NCBI GenBank assembly: GCA_018228645.1
Contig: CP073693.1
Span: 1,988,253 to 2,052,252 of the forward strand
DNA length: 64,000 nucleotides
Direction: 5' to 3'
DNA from: Clostridiaceae bacterium Marseille-Q4143
GTDB lineage: Bacteria; Bacillota; Clostridia; Lachnospirales; Lachnospiraceae
The notes below the pieces were generated by a model that worked only from the letters and a program-made list of their open reading frames with translations, had not been told where the DNA came from and ran no database searches. A program made the translations under genes and the position numbers. Below, piece after piece: positions 51,750-60,177 of this stretch. Positions within the stretch are counted from its first letter, which is position 1. Each line of letters starts with the position of its first letter.

Positions 51750-51807
51750 GCCTCCGGAACTTCGTAAAATATTAGTCGGTTTAATATTTTACGAAAGTTT
51801 TGGAGGC
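51750..51807 (+). promoter_or_regulatory. Long hairpin sequestering the ribosome binding site of the second permease
   Basis: 51750-51774 pairs with 51782-51807 in a helix of about 25 bp with two G-U pairs and one bulge. The right arm contains TGGAGG (51801-51806), the binding site for the ATG at 51816. The fold would hide that site. The interrupted T tract (TTTATTTT) after it could also end transcription of the first permease gene. Confidence 0.8.
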
Positions 51808-51815
51808 TTTATTTT

Positions 51816-53261
51816 ATGAAAAAAAATTCTACCCCTTATGATTTCGAAGGAAGAATTCCACTTTCACAGGCCATTCCGCTGGGATTACAGCATGTAATGG
51901 CTATGTTTATTGGAAATCTGACCCCGCTGATTATTGTGATGGGTCTCTGCGGACTGACTGCGGATGCCGGATTTGGTGATCTCCGTACCGCTTTGCTGCA
52001 GAATGCCATGGTTATGGCAGGTATCGTAACCCTGGTACAGCTCTTTTCTATCGGACCGGTAGGTGGTAAAGTGCCGATTGTTATGGGAACTTCTTCCGGA
52101 TTCCTCGGGGTGCTGAATAATACAGTGGCTGCCTGTGGAGGCGGAATCCTTGCATACGGTGCTATTATGGGAGCCTGTATTGTGGGCGGTATTTTCGAGG
52201 GCGTTCTCGGAATGTTTTTAAAACCGCTTCGCAAATTTTTCCCGGCCATTGTAACCGGCTCTGTCGTCATTGCCATCGGTCTTTCCCTTCTGGGGGTGGG
52301 TATTAACTATTTCTGTGGTGGAAGCGGAAAAGCAGATTATGGCTCTCTGCAGAACCTGTTTCTTGGATTTGTAGTACTGATTGTCATTATTCTGCTGAAG
52401 CATTTTGCACCGCAGGACAGTGTGCTTTCTTCTGCAGCCATTCTGTTCGGTATTCTGGCAGGCTATGCAGTGGCAGTCGTTATGACACTGGTACTTCCGA
52501 CCGTAGGTATCAATGCAGATGGTGCAGAGTATACCTATTCCTGGGTTGTTAATTTTGAGCAGATTAAGAATGCAGCATGGATTGCAGTACCGAGTTTTAT
52601 TGGATTCGGTGCCCTGTCTGACATGCATGTGGTTTTTCAGGCAAATGCCATTATCCCCATTGGCATTATGTTTATTGTAACAGCTATCGAGACAGTAGGT
52701 GATATTTCTGCCTGCATCGAGGGTGGTATGGCGCGCGAGGCAACAGATACGGAGTTATCCGGTGGTGTGATCTGCGATGGACTTGGTTCTTCATTTGCGG
52801 CACTGTTCGGTGTACTGCCGAATACCTCTTTCTCACAGAACGTAGGTCTGGTATCCATGACGAAGGTTGTCAATCGTTTTGCGATTTCCATGGGCGCTAT
52901 TTTCCTGATCCTTTGTGGTTTTTGTCCGAAAATCGGAGCCATCATGTCTGTGATGCCCCAGTCTGTACTTGGTGGTGCTGCTGTTATGATGTTTGCATCC
53001 ATCCTGATCTCCGGTATCCAGCTGATTACCAAGGAACCCATTGGAAGCCGTGAGATTACGATTATTTCGGTAGCCATCGGTCTGGGATATGGTCTGGGTG
53101 CAACCAATGGAGCAACCTCCCAGCTGCCCTATTATATTCAGCTGGTATTTGGCGGCTCCGGTATTGTTCCCTGTTCTCTGGCAGCTATTCTGTTAAACAT
53201 TGTCCTGCCGAAGAATTCAAAACCAGTCCGCAAGATGTGGGATATTGAAGATGAAGAATAA
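51816..53261 (+). CDS. NCS2 purine permease (xanthine/urate type)
   Basis: 481 residues, about 14 membrane segments. The N-terminal QH motif is PLGLQHVMAMFIGNLTPLIIVMG, and the NCS2 signature has the xanthine/urate form NTSFSQNVGLVSMTKVVNRFAI rather than the uracil form. TM8 carries AIETVGDISA. It should import xanthine, urate or a related oxopurine. Its last 11 bp overlap yqeC, so it is the first gene of the selenium hydroxylase operon, supplying substrate. Expression is probably limited by the hairpin over its ribosome binding site. Confidence 0.9.
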   Translation: MKKNSTPYDFEGRIPLSQAIPLGLQHVMAMFIGNLTPLIIVMGLCGLTADAGFGDLRTALLQNAMVMAGIVTLVQLFSIGPVGGKVPIVMGTSSGFLGVLNNTVAACGGGILAYGAIMGACIVGGIFEGVLGMFLKPLRKFFPAIVTGSVVIAIGLSLLGVGINYFCGGSGKADYGSLQNLFLGFVVLIVIILLKHFAPQDSVLSSAAILFGILAGYAVAVVMTLVLPTVGINADGAEYTYSWVVNFEQIKNAAWIAVPSFIGFGALSDMHVVFQANAIIPIGIMFIVTAIETVGDISACIEGGMAREATDTELSGGVICDGLGSSFAALFGVLPNTSFSQNVGLVSMTKVVNRFAISMGAIFLILCGFCPKIGAIMSVMPQSVLGGAAVMMFASILISGIQLITKEPIGSREITIISVAIGLGYGLGATNGATSQLPYYIQLVFGGSGIVPCSLAAILLNIVLPKNSKPVRKMWDIEDEE

Positions 53262-53883
53262 AAAGATTGCAGTTGTTGGTGCGGGTGGGAAAACCACCCT
53301 CATCCATCGGCTGGCTGAAGAATATCGCAGGAAAGGTGCTTCCGTGCTGGTAACGACGACCACACATATGCTGGTGGAATCGGACACGGATCTTTCCTGC
53401 GATTCTTTTGCTATAAGGGAAAAAATAAAAAGGACCGGATACTGCATGGCGGGAAGTTTGTGTCCTGGGCAGAAGCAGAAAATAGGTTCTTTGCCGGAAC
53501 CTGTGTTTCGTGACTTGCTGATCGCTGCCGATTATGTTTTAATAGAAGCAGATGGTGCGAAACATTATTCTTTGAAATACCCGGCAGAGCACGAGCCGGT
53601 CATTCCGGCAGAAGCGACGGATGTGATTCTGGTGCTTGGAACCTGGGATTTGGGAAAGTCCTGTCAGGATGTAATCTTCCGATTTGATAGGATGGCAGAG
53701 CTTACCGGAATTTCCGGTAAAAAAACGGTCGGAATTGCAGAACTTCGTCTGATTCGGAAGGCCTATGAGGAAAAACTCCGGGAAATGAACTTTTCCGGAG
53801 AATTTCTTGTGCTGCTGTCAGAGAAAACAGAGCAGGAGTTTTTGTTTCGCACCTGGCAGGAGGCAGTGGGGGATTATGAATAA
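53251..53883 (+). CDS. yqeC: Selenium-dependent hydroxylase accessory protein YqeC
   Basis: 210 residues from ATG 53251. A P-loop-like KIAVVGAGGKTTLIHRLAEEYRRKG opens the protein, and VLIEADGAKHYSLKYPAEHEPVIPAEATDVILVLG is the family hallmark. YqeC occurs with selD, yqeB and molybdenum hydroxylases in genomes predicted to use the labile selenium cofactor; its reaction is unproven. It overlaps yqeB by 8 bp. Confidence 0.92.
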   Translation: MKNKKIAVVGAGGKTTLIHRLAEEYRRKGASVLVTTTTHMLVESDTDLSCDSFAIREKIKRTGYCMAGSLCPGQKQKIGSLPEPVFRDLLIAADYVLIEADGAKHYSLKYPAEHEPVIPAEATDVILVLGTWDLGKSCQDVIFRFDRMAELTGISGKKTVGIAELRLIRKAYEEKLREMNFSGEFLVLLSEKTEQEFLFRTWQEAVGDYE

Positions 53884-54718
53884 AAAAATTTTGATTATCT
53901 GCAGGGGAGGCGGAGACCTGGCTACAGGCATTGTGCATCGGCTGTTTCGGGCCGGATTCCCGGTGCTGGTGCTGGAAACCGACAGTCCTGCGGCTATTCG
54001 ACGGCAGGTATCCTTTTCCGAGGCAGTCTATGATGGAACGGCGACGGTGGAAGGTGTGACGGCAGAGCGGATTGCTTCAGCAAACAGAGCCGCTGTAAAC
54101 CATGTGCTGGAAGAGGGACGTGTGCCCCTCCTGGTGGATCCGGAGGGCAGTTCCATCCCATTGTTGAAACCGGATATTGTGGTGGACGCCATTATTGCAA
54201 AGAAAAATTTGGGGACTGCAAAAGAGATGGCACCGCTGGTTATTGGAGTTGGTCCCGGATTTACCGCAGGTGAGGATGTGGATCTGGTGGTGGAATCCAT
54301 GCGGGGCCATAATCTGGCGCGCATTTTTACGACCGGGTCGGCATTACCCAATACCGGAATTCCCGGTAACATCGGCGGTTTTACGAAAGAGAGGGTTCTC
54401 CATGCGGAGGCAGCCGGTTATATGAAAAATATCCGTCAGATCGGAGATATCGTGGAAAAGGGTGAGGAGATTGCCCGGATTTATGAGAAAATGACAGAGG
54501 ACGGCATATTTTCCGGTTCCTATGTGTCAGTGGAGGCATCTATTTCAGGCATTATCCGGGGACTCATCCGGGAAGGCTATCATTTTCAGAAAGGATTCAA
54601 GATCGCGGACATTGATCCGAGAGAGAGCGAGCTTGCCAACTGCTTTACCATCTCGGATAAAGCGCGGAGCATTGGCGGCAGCGTGCTGGAAGCGGTCTGT
54701 GGATATGTAAATGGATAG
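53876..54718 (+). CDS. yqeB: YqeB/EF2563-family selenium-dependent hydroxylase system protein
   Basis: 280 residues from ATG 53876. The N-terminus ICRGGGDLATGIVHRLFRAGFPVLVLETDSPAAIRRQVSFSEAVYDG and the middle VDAIIAKKNLGTAKEMAPLVIGVGPGFTAGEDVDLVVESMRGHNLARI mark the family named after Enterococcus EF2563. It is a marker of selenium-dependent molybdenum hydroxylase loci; biochemical role unknown. It overlaps the XdhC-like gene by 8 bp. Confidence 0.92.
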   Translation: MNKKILIICRGGGDLATGIVHRLFRAGFPVLVLETDSPAAIRRQVSFSEAVYDGTATVEGVTAERIASANRAAVNHVLEEGRVPLLVDPEGSSIPLLKPDIVVDAIIAKKNLGTAKEMAPLVIGVGPGFTAGEDVDLVVESMRGHNLARIFTTGSALPNTGIPGNIGGFTKERVLHAEAAGYMKNIRQIGDIVEKGEEIARIYEKMTEDGIFSGSYVSVEASISGIIRGLIREGYHFQKGFKIADIDPRESELANCFTISDKARSIGGSVLEAVCGYVNG

Positions 54719-55763
54719 AACAGATCATTTTTATGCCTCTGTCGGGGCATGGAACAGAGAGAAAGAAGCGTTTCTTGCTACGGTGACAGAGGGACCGGCT
54801 GCAGGCGAGAAAGTGTTTGTGGAAAACGGTACGATGCAAAGCCGAAAGGGTGCATTTTTTACAGAGTCCCGCATCCGGCAGTTGTGTGGAAAAGGACTTC
54901 AGCGGATAGACGGGCAGGAAATATTTGTGCAGCCCCTGGGAAAGCAGGCAAAGCTTGTGATTTGCGGAGCCGGGCATGTGGCGACTGCGCTGATCCGCAT
55001 GGCAAAACTTCTGAATTTTGAGATTGTGGTGTTGGAAGACCGGCCTCTTTTTGCGGAGAGCGCCAGAAGAGAAGGCGCTGATCAGGTGTTCTGTGGCGAC
55101 TATGCAGAACTTCTGCGGCAGATGACGGGCAGCAGGGATCACTATTTTGTGTGCATGACCAGAGGACATCGGTTTGATCAGGAATGCCTGCTGGAAATTT
55201 TTAAGAAATCCCATGCGTATATCGGTATGATGGGATCGAAGAAACGGTCTTTCCTTATGAAAAAAGACTTGGTGGAAGCCGGATTTGCACCGGAGCAGGT
55301 GGAGTCCCTTCATGCACCCATCGGGTTGCCTATCGGAGCACAGACACCGGCAGAGATTGCCTTGTCGGTGATGAGTGAAATCGTAAAAGTGAGAAGTGAG
55401 CATGCCAAAGAGACAGCCCTTGATGAGCAGGTGCTGGAAGAACTGACAAAAGCGCCGGAGGATGGTGAGCAGAAAATGCTCTGCACCATTATTGAAAAAC
55501 ACGGAAGTGCACCGCGAAGCGCAGGCACCCAGATGGTGGTGACTTCTTTGGGACGTGTGGTGGGAACCATCGGTGGAGGATGTGCGGAAGCGGAAGTGAT
55601 CATGGCATGCAGGAAACATTTTTATAAGATAAGGGAAGGAGTTCCCCATCCGGCCTGTGAAAAAATCAGAATCCGCATGACTACGGATAATGCGGAAGAA
55701 GAAGGCATGGTCTGCGGTGGAACGATTCTGGTTTTGCTGGAGGAAACAGATGATCTATCTTGA
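54711..55763 (+). CDS. XdhC/CoxI-family protein with Rossmann domain placed first
   Basis: 350 residues. The Rossmann-type XdhC_C domain comes first (KLVICGAGHVATALIRMAKLLNFEIVVLEDRPLFAESARREGAD at about 80, YIGMMGSKKR at about 175). The XdhC_CoxI domain follows at the C-terminus (LCTIIEKHGSAPRSAGTQMVV and VVGTIGGGCAEAEVI, about 258-305). In XdhC itself the order is the reverse. XdhC inserts or sulfurates the molybdenum cofactor; here it may help make the Se-containing site. It overlaps the next gene by 14 bp. Confidence 0.85.
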   Translation: MDRTDHFYASVGAWNREKEAFLATVTEGPAAGEKVFVENGTMQSRKGAFFTESRIRQLCGKGLQRIDGQEIFVQPLGKQAKLVICGAGHVATALIRMAKLLNFEIVVLEDRPLFAESARREGADQVFCGDYAELLRQMTGSRDHYFVCMTRGHRFDQECLLEIFKKSHAYIGMMGSKKRSFLMKKDLVEAGFAPEQVESLHAPIGLPIGAQTPAEIALSVMSEIVKVRSEHAKETALDEQVLEELTKAPEDGEQKMLCTIIEKHGSAPRSAGTQMVVTSLGRVVGTIGGGCAEAEVIMACRKHFYKIREGVPHPACEKIRIRMTTDNAEEEGMVCGGTILVLLEETDDLS

Positions 55764-56901
55764 TAATGCGGCGACCACCCTGCGGAAGCCGGAGGCGGTG
55801 ATTGAAGCAGTGGCAGATGCCATGAGAAATATGGGAAACTCCGGCAGAGGATCAGGAAGCACATCCCTTCGGGCATCCAGGGTGATCTATGAAGCAAGAC
55901 GGACTCTGACAGAATTTTTCGGCGGAACAGATCCGTCGAGGCTTGTTTTTACCTCTAATTCTACCGAAGGGCTGAACATGGCAATTCGCGGAATCTTTGT
56001 ACCGGGAGACCATGTGATCACTACGGAACTGGAACATAATTCCGTGCTTCGCCCCCTGTATGCAGAACAGGAACAAAATGGAATCTCTCTTACCATTGTG
56101 AAAAGCGGGAAACAGGGAACCGTCGATTATGAGGGGATCGAAGCCGCCATCCGGCCGGAGACAAGAGCTGTCATCTGTACCCATGCCTCTAATCTCACCG
56201 GAAATGTGGTGAATCTGTATCGTATGGGACAGATTGCGAAACGAAATGGCCTCCTATTTATGGTAGATGCGTCCCAGACGGCGGGAGTGCTGCCCATTGA
56301 TATAGAGAGAATGCAGATCGACGTACTCTGCTTTACCGGACATAAGAGCCTCATGGGTCCCCAGGGAACAGGCGGACTTTACGTGAGAGAAGAGGTAGAG
56401 ATCCGTCCCTTTAAAAGCGGTGGTACCGGAGTCCACAGTTTTCTGAAAAAGCAGCCTGATGACTATCCGGAACATCTGGAGGCCGGCACACTGAACGGAC
56501 ACGGCATCGCTGGACTGTTGGCAGCGGTGCGGGAGATTCAGAACATTGGTTTGCCCGCTATTTATGAGAAAGAACACCGATTCATGCAGCAATTTTACGA
56601 TGGGGTCCGGGAAATTCCGGGTATAAAAATCTACGGTGATTTTTCCGATCCGGCGGCAGTCCGCTGCCCTGTCGTCTCATTAAATATCGGTGATATGGAC
56701 GCATCCGAAGTCAGTGACTGGCTCCAGGAAGAGTTCGGTATCATTACCAGAGCGGGTGCCCACTGCGCACCTCTCATGCATCAATATTTTCAAACGGAAA
56801 AACAGGGGATGGTAAGATTCAGCTTTTCCTATTATAATAAAGAGGAAGAAGTGCTTGCGGCAGTCCGTGGGGTGAAGACCATTGCAGCAGCACAGCAGTA
56901 G
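55750..56901 (+). CDS. NifS-like class V aminotransferase (cysteine desulfurase / selenocysteine lyase type)
   Basis: 383 residues from ATG 55750 with GGAGG upstream. Motifs are IYLDNAATTLRKP at the start, STEGLNMAIRG, THASNLTGNV, PLP-lysine in CFTGHKSLMGPQGTGGLYV, and the catalytic Cys loop ITRAGAHCAPLMHQYF near the C-terminus. It should release sulfur or selenium from cysteine or selenocysteine. Next to selD it probably supplies selenide. Confidence 0.9.
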   Translation: MIYLDNAATTLRKPEAVIEAVADAMRNMGNSGRGSGSTSLRASRVIYEARRTLTEFFGGTDPSRLVFTSNSTEGLNMAIRGIFVPGDHVITTELEHNSVLRPLYAEQEQNGISLTIVKSGKQGTVDYEGIEAAIRPETRAVICTHASNLTGNVVNLYRMGQIAKRNGLLFMVDASQTAGVLPIDIERMQIDVLCFTGHKSLMGPQGTGGLYVREEVEIRPFKSGGTGVHSFLKKQPDDYPEHLEAGTLNGHGIAGLLAAVREIQNIGLPAIYEKEHRFMQQFYDGVREIPGIKIYGDFSDPAAVRCPVVSLNIGDMDASEVSDWLQEEFGIITRAGAHCAPLMHQYFQTEKQGMVRFSFSYYNKEEEVLAAVRGVKTIAAAQQ

Positions 56902-56931
56902 TTTGAGATTTTGACTATGAAGGAGGAACGA

Positions 56932-57960
56932 GTGGCGGAAGAAATTGTATTTTGTAAAGGCGGCGGCTGCACCGCGAAGCTTGGTCCGGATCTTTTAAGT
57001 CATGTGCTGGACAAGCTTCCAAGAGGAGAGAAAGATCCTAATCTGCTCATCGGATATGACAGCAAAGATGACGCGGCGGTGTACCGTGTCTCTGACGAGG
57101 TGGCAGTGGTACAGACTCTGGACTTCTTTCCGCCCATGCTGGATGATCCCTATCTCTTTGGGCAGATCGCAGCGACGAATGCCTTGAGTGATATTTATGC
57201 CATGGGCGGAACAGTGAAGACAGCCCTTAATATTGTCTGTTTTCCGGAACAAATGGATCTGAATATTCTGGGAAAGATTATGCAGGGCGGTGCAGAGAAA
57301 GTGATTGAAGCAGGCGGCACGCTGGCAGGAGGACATTCCATCATGGACAACGATGTAAAGTATGGACTGTCTGTGACGGGGGTAGTGCATCCGGATCATA
57401 TTTACGGAAATAATCAGGGACAGCCATCGGATGTGCTGATTCTTACGAAAAAACTGGGAGTGGGACTGGTGTGTAATGCAAATCGCGTGGGACTGGCCCC
57501 GGAAGGAGCGATGGAGGAAGCGGCGGCATCCATGACCACTCTGAATAAAAAAGCAGCGGAAATCAGCCATCACTATGAGATCCATGCTTGCACGGATGTG
57601 ACAGGATTCGGACTTCTAGGGCATTTAAGTGAGATGATCAACGAGGAGATTTCTGCTGAGATTGATTCCATTTCCATTCCGGTAATCCGGGGCGCCATCC
57701 ACTGTGCGGAAGAATTTCTTCTGACGGCGGCAGCCCAGAGAAACCGGAACCATGTGGGAGACCGGGTGGAATTTTCCAGCTGGATTCCATTTTCCATGGA
57801 AGAATTATTATTTGACCCGCAGACCTCCGGCGGACTTCTGTTCGCAGTAAAACCGGAGCAGGCGGGGGCATTTTTAAAAGAATTACAGGGTGCGGGACTT
57901 CCGGCGGCAATGGTCGGCAGGTTCGTATCCAAAAAAGAAAGAGATATTTATGTAAGATAG
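56932..57960 (+). CDS. selD: Selenide, water dikinase
   Basis: 342 residues from GTG 56932, preferred because AAGGAGG lies 5 bp upstream; ATG 56917 precedes that site. The catalytic loop is [12 protein letters not shown] with Cys13 and Lys16 (equivalent to E. coli Cys17 and Lys20); the second loop Cys of the GCGCK form is Ala. ATP-site motifs [41 protein letters not shown] and [13 protein letters not shown] are present. It makes selenophosphate. No selA, selB or tRNA-Sec is nearby, so the product probably serves the hydroxylase. Confidence 0.95.
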   Translation: MAEEIVFCKGGGCTAKLGPDLLSHVLDKLPRGEKDPNLLIGYDSKDDAAVYRVSDEVAVVQTLDFFPPMLDDPYLFGQIAATNALSDIYAMGGTVKTALNIVCFPEQMDLNILGKIMQGGAEKVIEAGGTLAGGHSIMDNDVKYGLSVTGVVHPDHIYGNNQGQPSDVLILTKKLGVGLVCNANRVGLAPEGAMEEAAASMTTLNKKAAEISHHYEIHACTDVTGFGLLGHLSEMINEEISAEIDSISIPVIRGAIHCAEEFLLTAAAQRNRNHVGDRVEFSSWIPFSMEELLFDPQTSGGLLFAVKPEQAGAFLKELQGAGLPAAMVGRFVSKKERDIYVR

Positions 57961-57973
57961 GAGAAAATGAGCG

Positions 57974-58582
57974 ATGATGACAGTCAATGCTATGGGGGAT
58001 GCATGCCCGATTCCGGTGGTGAAGACGAAGAAAGCCATGGAGACTTTAAAGGCAGGCGATGTGGTGGAAACTTATGTAGACAATGAAATTGCGGTGGAAA
58101 ACCTGACCAAGATGGCAAAACAGACTGGATGTGCAGTGACAAGCCAGAAGCTGGACGAAGGAAAATACAGCGTACAGATTACAGTGTCAGAAGCAGCAAG
58201 AGAAGCCGGAAATATGCCGGAAGTGAACTGTGGCCCAACACCGGCATCCAACAAAGTCGTGGTCATCCGCAGTTCGGTTATGGGTGAGGGGGATCCGGAG
58301 CTTGGAAAAGTGCTGATCAAAGGATTTATCTATGCCCTGTCCCAGCAGGAGGATCTGCCGAAAACCATATTGTTCTACAATGGCGGGGCCTATCTGACCT
58401 GCGAAGGTTCTGCATCTCTTGATGATTTAAAAGAGTTGGAGTTAAGAGGGGTCAGAATTCTCACTTGTGGAACCTGCCTTAATTTCTACGGACTTTCTGA
58501 AAAACTGAAAGTCGGAGAAGTAACGAATATGTATGAGATCGCAGAGACCATGTCAAAAGCGTCTCTGATCGTGAGTCCGTAA
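57974..58582 (+). CDS. yedF: Sulfurtransferase-like selenium metabolism protein YedF
   Basis: 202 residues. The N-terminal TusA-like domain has the CPxP motif in AMGDACPIPVVKTKKAM; the C-terminal DsrE-like domain includes LILFYNGGAYLTCEGS-type sequence and GVRILTCGTCLNFYGL. YedF is restricted mostly to selenium users and is thought to carry sulfur or selenium between NifS-like and SelD-dependent steps. ATG 57974 or 57977 could start it. Confidence 0.93.
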   Translation: MMTVNAMGDACPIPVVKTKKAMETLKAGDVVETYVDNEIAVENLTKMAKQTGCAVTSQKLDEGKYSVQITVSEAAREAGNMPEVNCGPTPASNKVVVIRSSVMGEGDPELGKVLIKGFIYALSQQEDLPKTILFYNGGAYLTCEGSASLDDLKELELRGVRILTCGTCLNFYGLSEKLKVGEVTNMYEIAETMSKASLIVSP

Positions 58583-58583
58583 G

Positions 58584-58823
58584 ATGCGGATCAGACATCT
58601 GCAGCTGGTGGTGACCTTTGCGACAACCACTGCTGCCATGGAAATGGAGCGAAAAGCAGAGGAAGAACAGATACCGGGAAGGCTCATTCCCCTACCGTCG
58701 GAGATTTCTGCCGGATGTGGACTGGCCTGGAAGACGGAGCTTTCAGAAAAAGAGAGTCTGATACCATTTCTGGAACAGGCGAAGCTTCGGTGGGAAGCCA
58801 TGTATGAGTGCAGTCTGTTCTGA
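58584..58823 (+). CDS. DUF3343 putative Se/S carrier-like protein
   Basis: 79 residues. Family features are LVVTFATTTAAMEMERKAEEEQIPGRLIPLPSEISAGCGLAWKTE, with the conserved Cys in SAGCG. DUF3343 proteins accompany YedF and SelD and are proposed selenium or sulfur carriers. It starts 1 bp after the yedF stop. Confidence 0.9.
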   Translation: MRIRHLQLVVTFATTTAAMEMERKAEEEQIPGRLIPLPSEISAGCGLAWKTELSEKESLIPFLEQAKLRWEAMYECSLF

Positions 58824-58855
58824 AAAATACAAAAAAGATAAGAAGAAAGGGAGCC

Positions 58856-59650
58856 ATGCTTTATTATAATCAGTATGTGAGGGCGGAAAGTCTCGAAGAG
58901 GCTTACGATCTGTATCAGAAAAAGAATAATTTCATTCTGGCCGGTATGCTCTGGCAGAAAATGAGAAATAAGACGATGGGAACTGCCATTGATCTGTGCG
59001 GCCTCGGCCTTGATAAAATTGAGGAAACTGAGGAGGCGTTCCGCATTGGCGCATATGTTTCCTTACGTGATCTGGAGATAGATGAAGCATTAAATACTTA
59101 TACTGGAGGTGCATTCCGGGAATCTGTGCGTCATATTGTAGGTGTGCAGTTTAGAAATGTAGCAACCGTAGGCGGCAGTATCTGGGGACGCTTCGGATTT
59201 TCCGATGTGATGACCATCTTCCGTGCCCTGGGTGCGAAGGTGGAGCTTCATCATGCAGGTATGATGGATCTTGACGACTTTGTAAAACTTCCGAGAAAAA
59301 CAAGAGATATTCTGGTGGCGGTTATTGTGCCGAAAAATGTGAAAGGTGTTGTCTATGTAAGTCAGCGGAACCAGTCCACGGATTTCCCGGTGCTGACCTG
59401 TGCTGTGGCAAAACGGGCAGACGGATATGCTGCGGCCATTGGTGCGACCCCTCATCTGGCGGAAGTAGTCGTGGTTCCGGAGCGGGAACTTTCGGAACTC
59501 AGTGATGAGCAGATGGATGCATTTGCCGGACAGGTGTGTGATGAAATTCGATTTGGCAGCAACATGCGAGCAGGTGCGGCTTACCGTAAAACGGTCTGTC
59601 GCGTGCTGGTAAGACGTGCCATGCAGACACTGAAAGGAGAACTCGACTGA
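58856..59650 (+). CDS. Molybdenum hydroxylase FAD-binding subunit (XdhB/CoxM type)
   Basis: 264 residues from ATG 58856 after GGGAG. A CO dehydrogenase flavoprotein fold has VQFRNVATVGGSIWGRFGFSDVMTIFRALGAKVELH in place of the usual RNxGTxGG...SD segment and a C-terminal domain with SNMRAGAAYRKTVCRVLVRRAM. The FAD first motif (GGT-type near ILAGMLWQKM) is unusual. It passes electrons from the iron-sulfur subunit to NAD or another acceptor. Its stop overlaps the next start by 1 bp. Confidence 0.87.
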   Translation: MLYYNQYVRAESLEEAYDLYQKKNNFILAGMLWQKMRNKTMGTAIDLCGLGLDKIEETEEAFRIGAYVSLRDLEIDEALNTYTGGAFRESVRHIVGVQFRNVATVGGSIWGRFGFSDVMTIFRALGAKVELHHAGMMDLDDFVKLPRKTRDILVAVIVPKNVKGVVYVSQRNQSTDFPVLTCAVAKRADGYAAAIGATPHLAEVVVVPERELSELSDEQMDAFAGQVCDEIRFGSNMRAGAAYRKTVCRVLVRRAMQTLKGELD

Positions 59651-60177
59651 TGGATGTGAAAATAACATTAAACGGAAAAGTAGTCACCGATTCCGTAGAT
59701 GCAGATATGGTTCTTCTGGACTTCTGCAGAAAACATAGATGCTATTCCGTAAAACGCGGCTGTGAGAGCGGCAACTGCGGACTCTGCACAGTTCTGCTTG
59801 ACGGAAAGCCGGTGCTTTCCTGCAGTACGCCGGTGGGGCGTGCCAATGGACGGAAAGTCGATACACTGGAAGGATTACAGGAAGAAGCGAAAGCCTTTAC
59901 AAATTTCTTCGCTGCTCAGGGAGCAGATCAGTGTGGATTCTGCAATCCCGGATACATTGTAAATATTGTGGCGCTGCTCAGAGAAAATCCAGATCCGACA
60001 GATGAGGAAATTCTGGAATGTCTGTCCGGTAACTTATGCCGTTGTACCGGATACCAGAGTCAGCTTCGCTCTCTCAGAAATTATCTGAACAGCAAAAAAG
60101 AGGGCGCAGACCTTGATCTGGAAGCAGGCGTCTATGGAGAAGATATCGGAAAGGAGTGGAAGCATGAAGGAATTTGA
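59650..60177 (+). CDS. Molybdenum hydroxylase [2Fe-2S] subunit
   Basis: 175 residues. The plant-type ferredoxin cluster is CESGNCGLCTVLLDGKPVLSC; the second, helical [2Fe-2S] domain is CGFCNPGYIVN...CLSGNLCRCTGYQSQLRSL. This is the standard small subunit of xanthine dehydrogenase-family enzymes. A C-terminal extension of about 25 residues after the second cluster overlaps the large-subunit gene by 14 bp. Confidence 0.95.
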   Translation: MDVKITLNGKVVTDSVDADMVLLDFCRKHRCYSVKRGCESGNCGLCTVLLDGKPVLSCSTPVGRANGRKVDTLEGLQEEAKAFTNFFAAQGADQCGFCNPGYIVNIVALLRENPDPTDEEILECLSGNLCRCTGYQSQLRSLRNYLNSKKEGADLDLEAGVYGEDIGKEWKHEGI

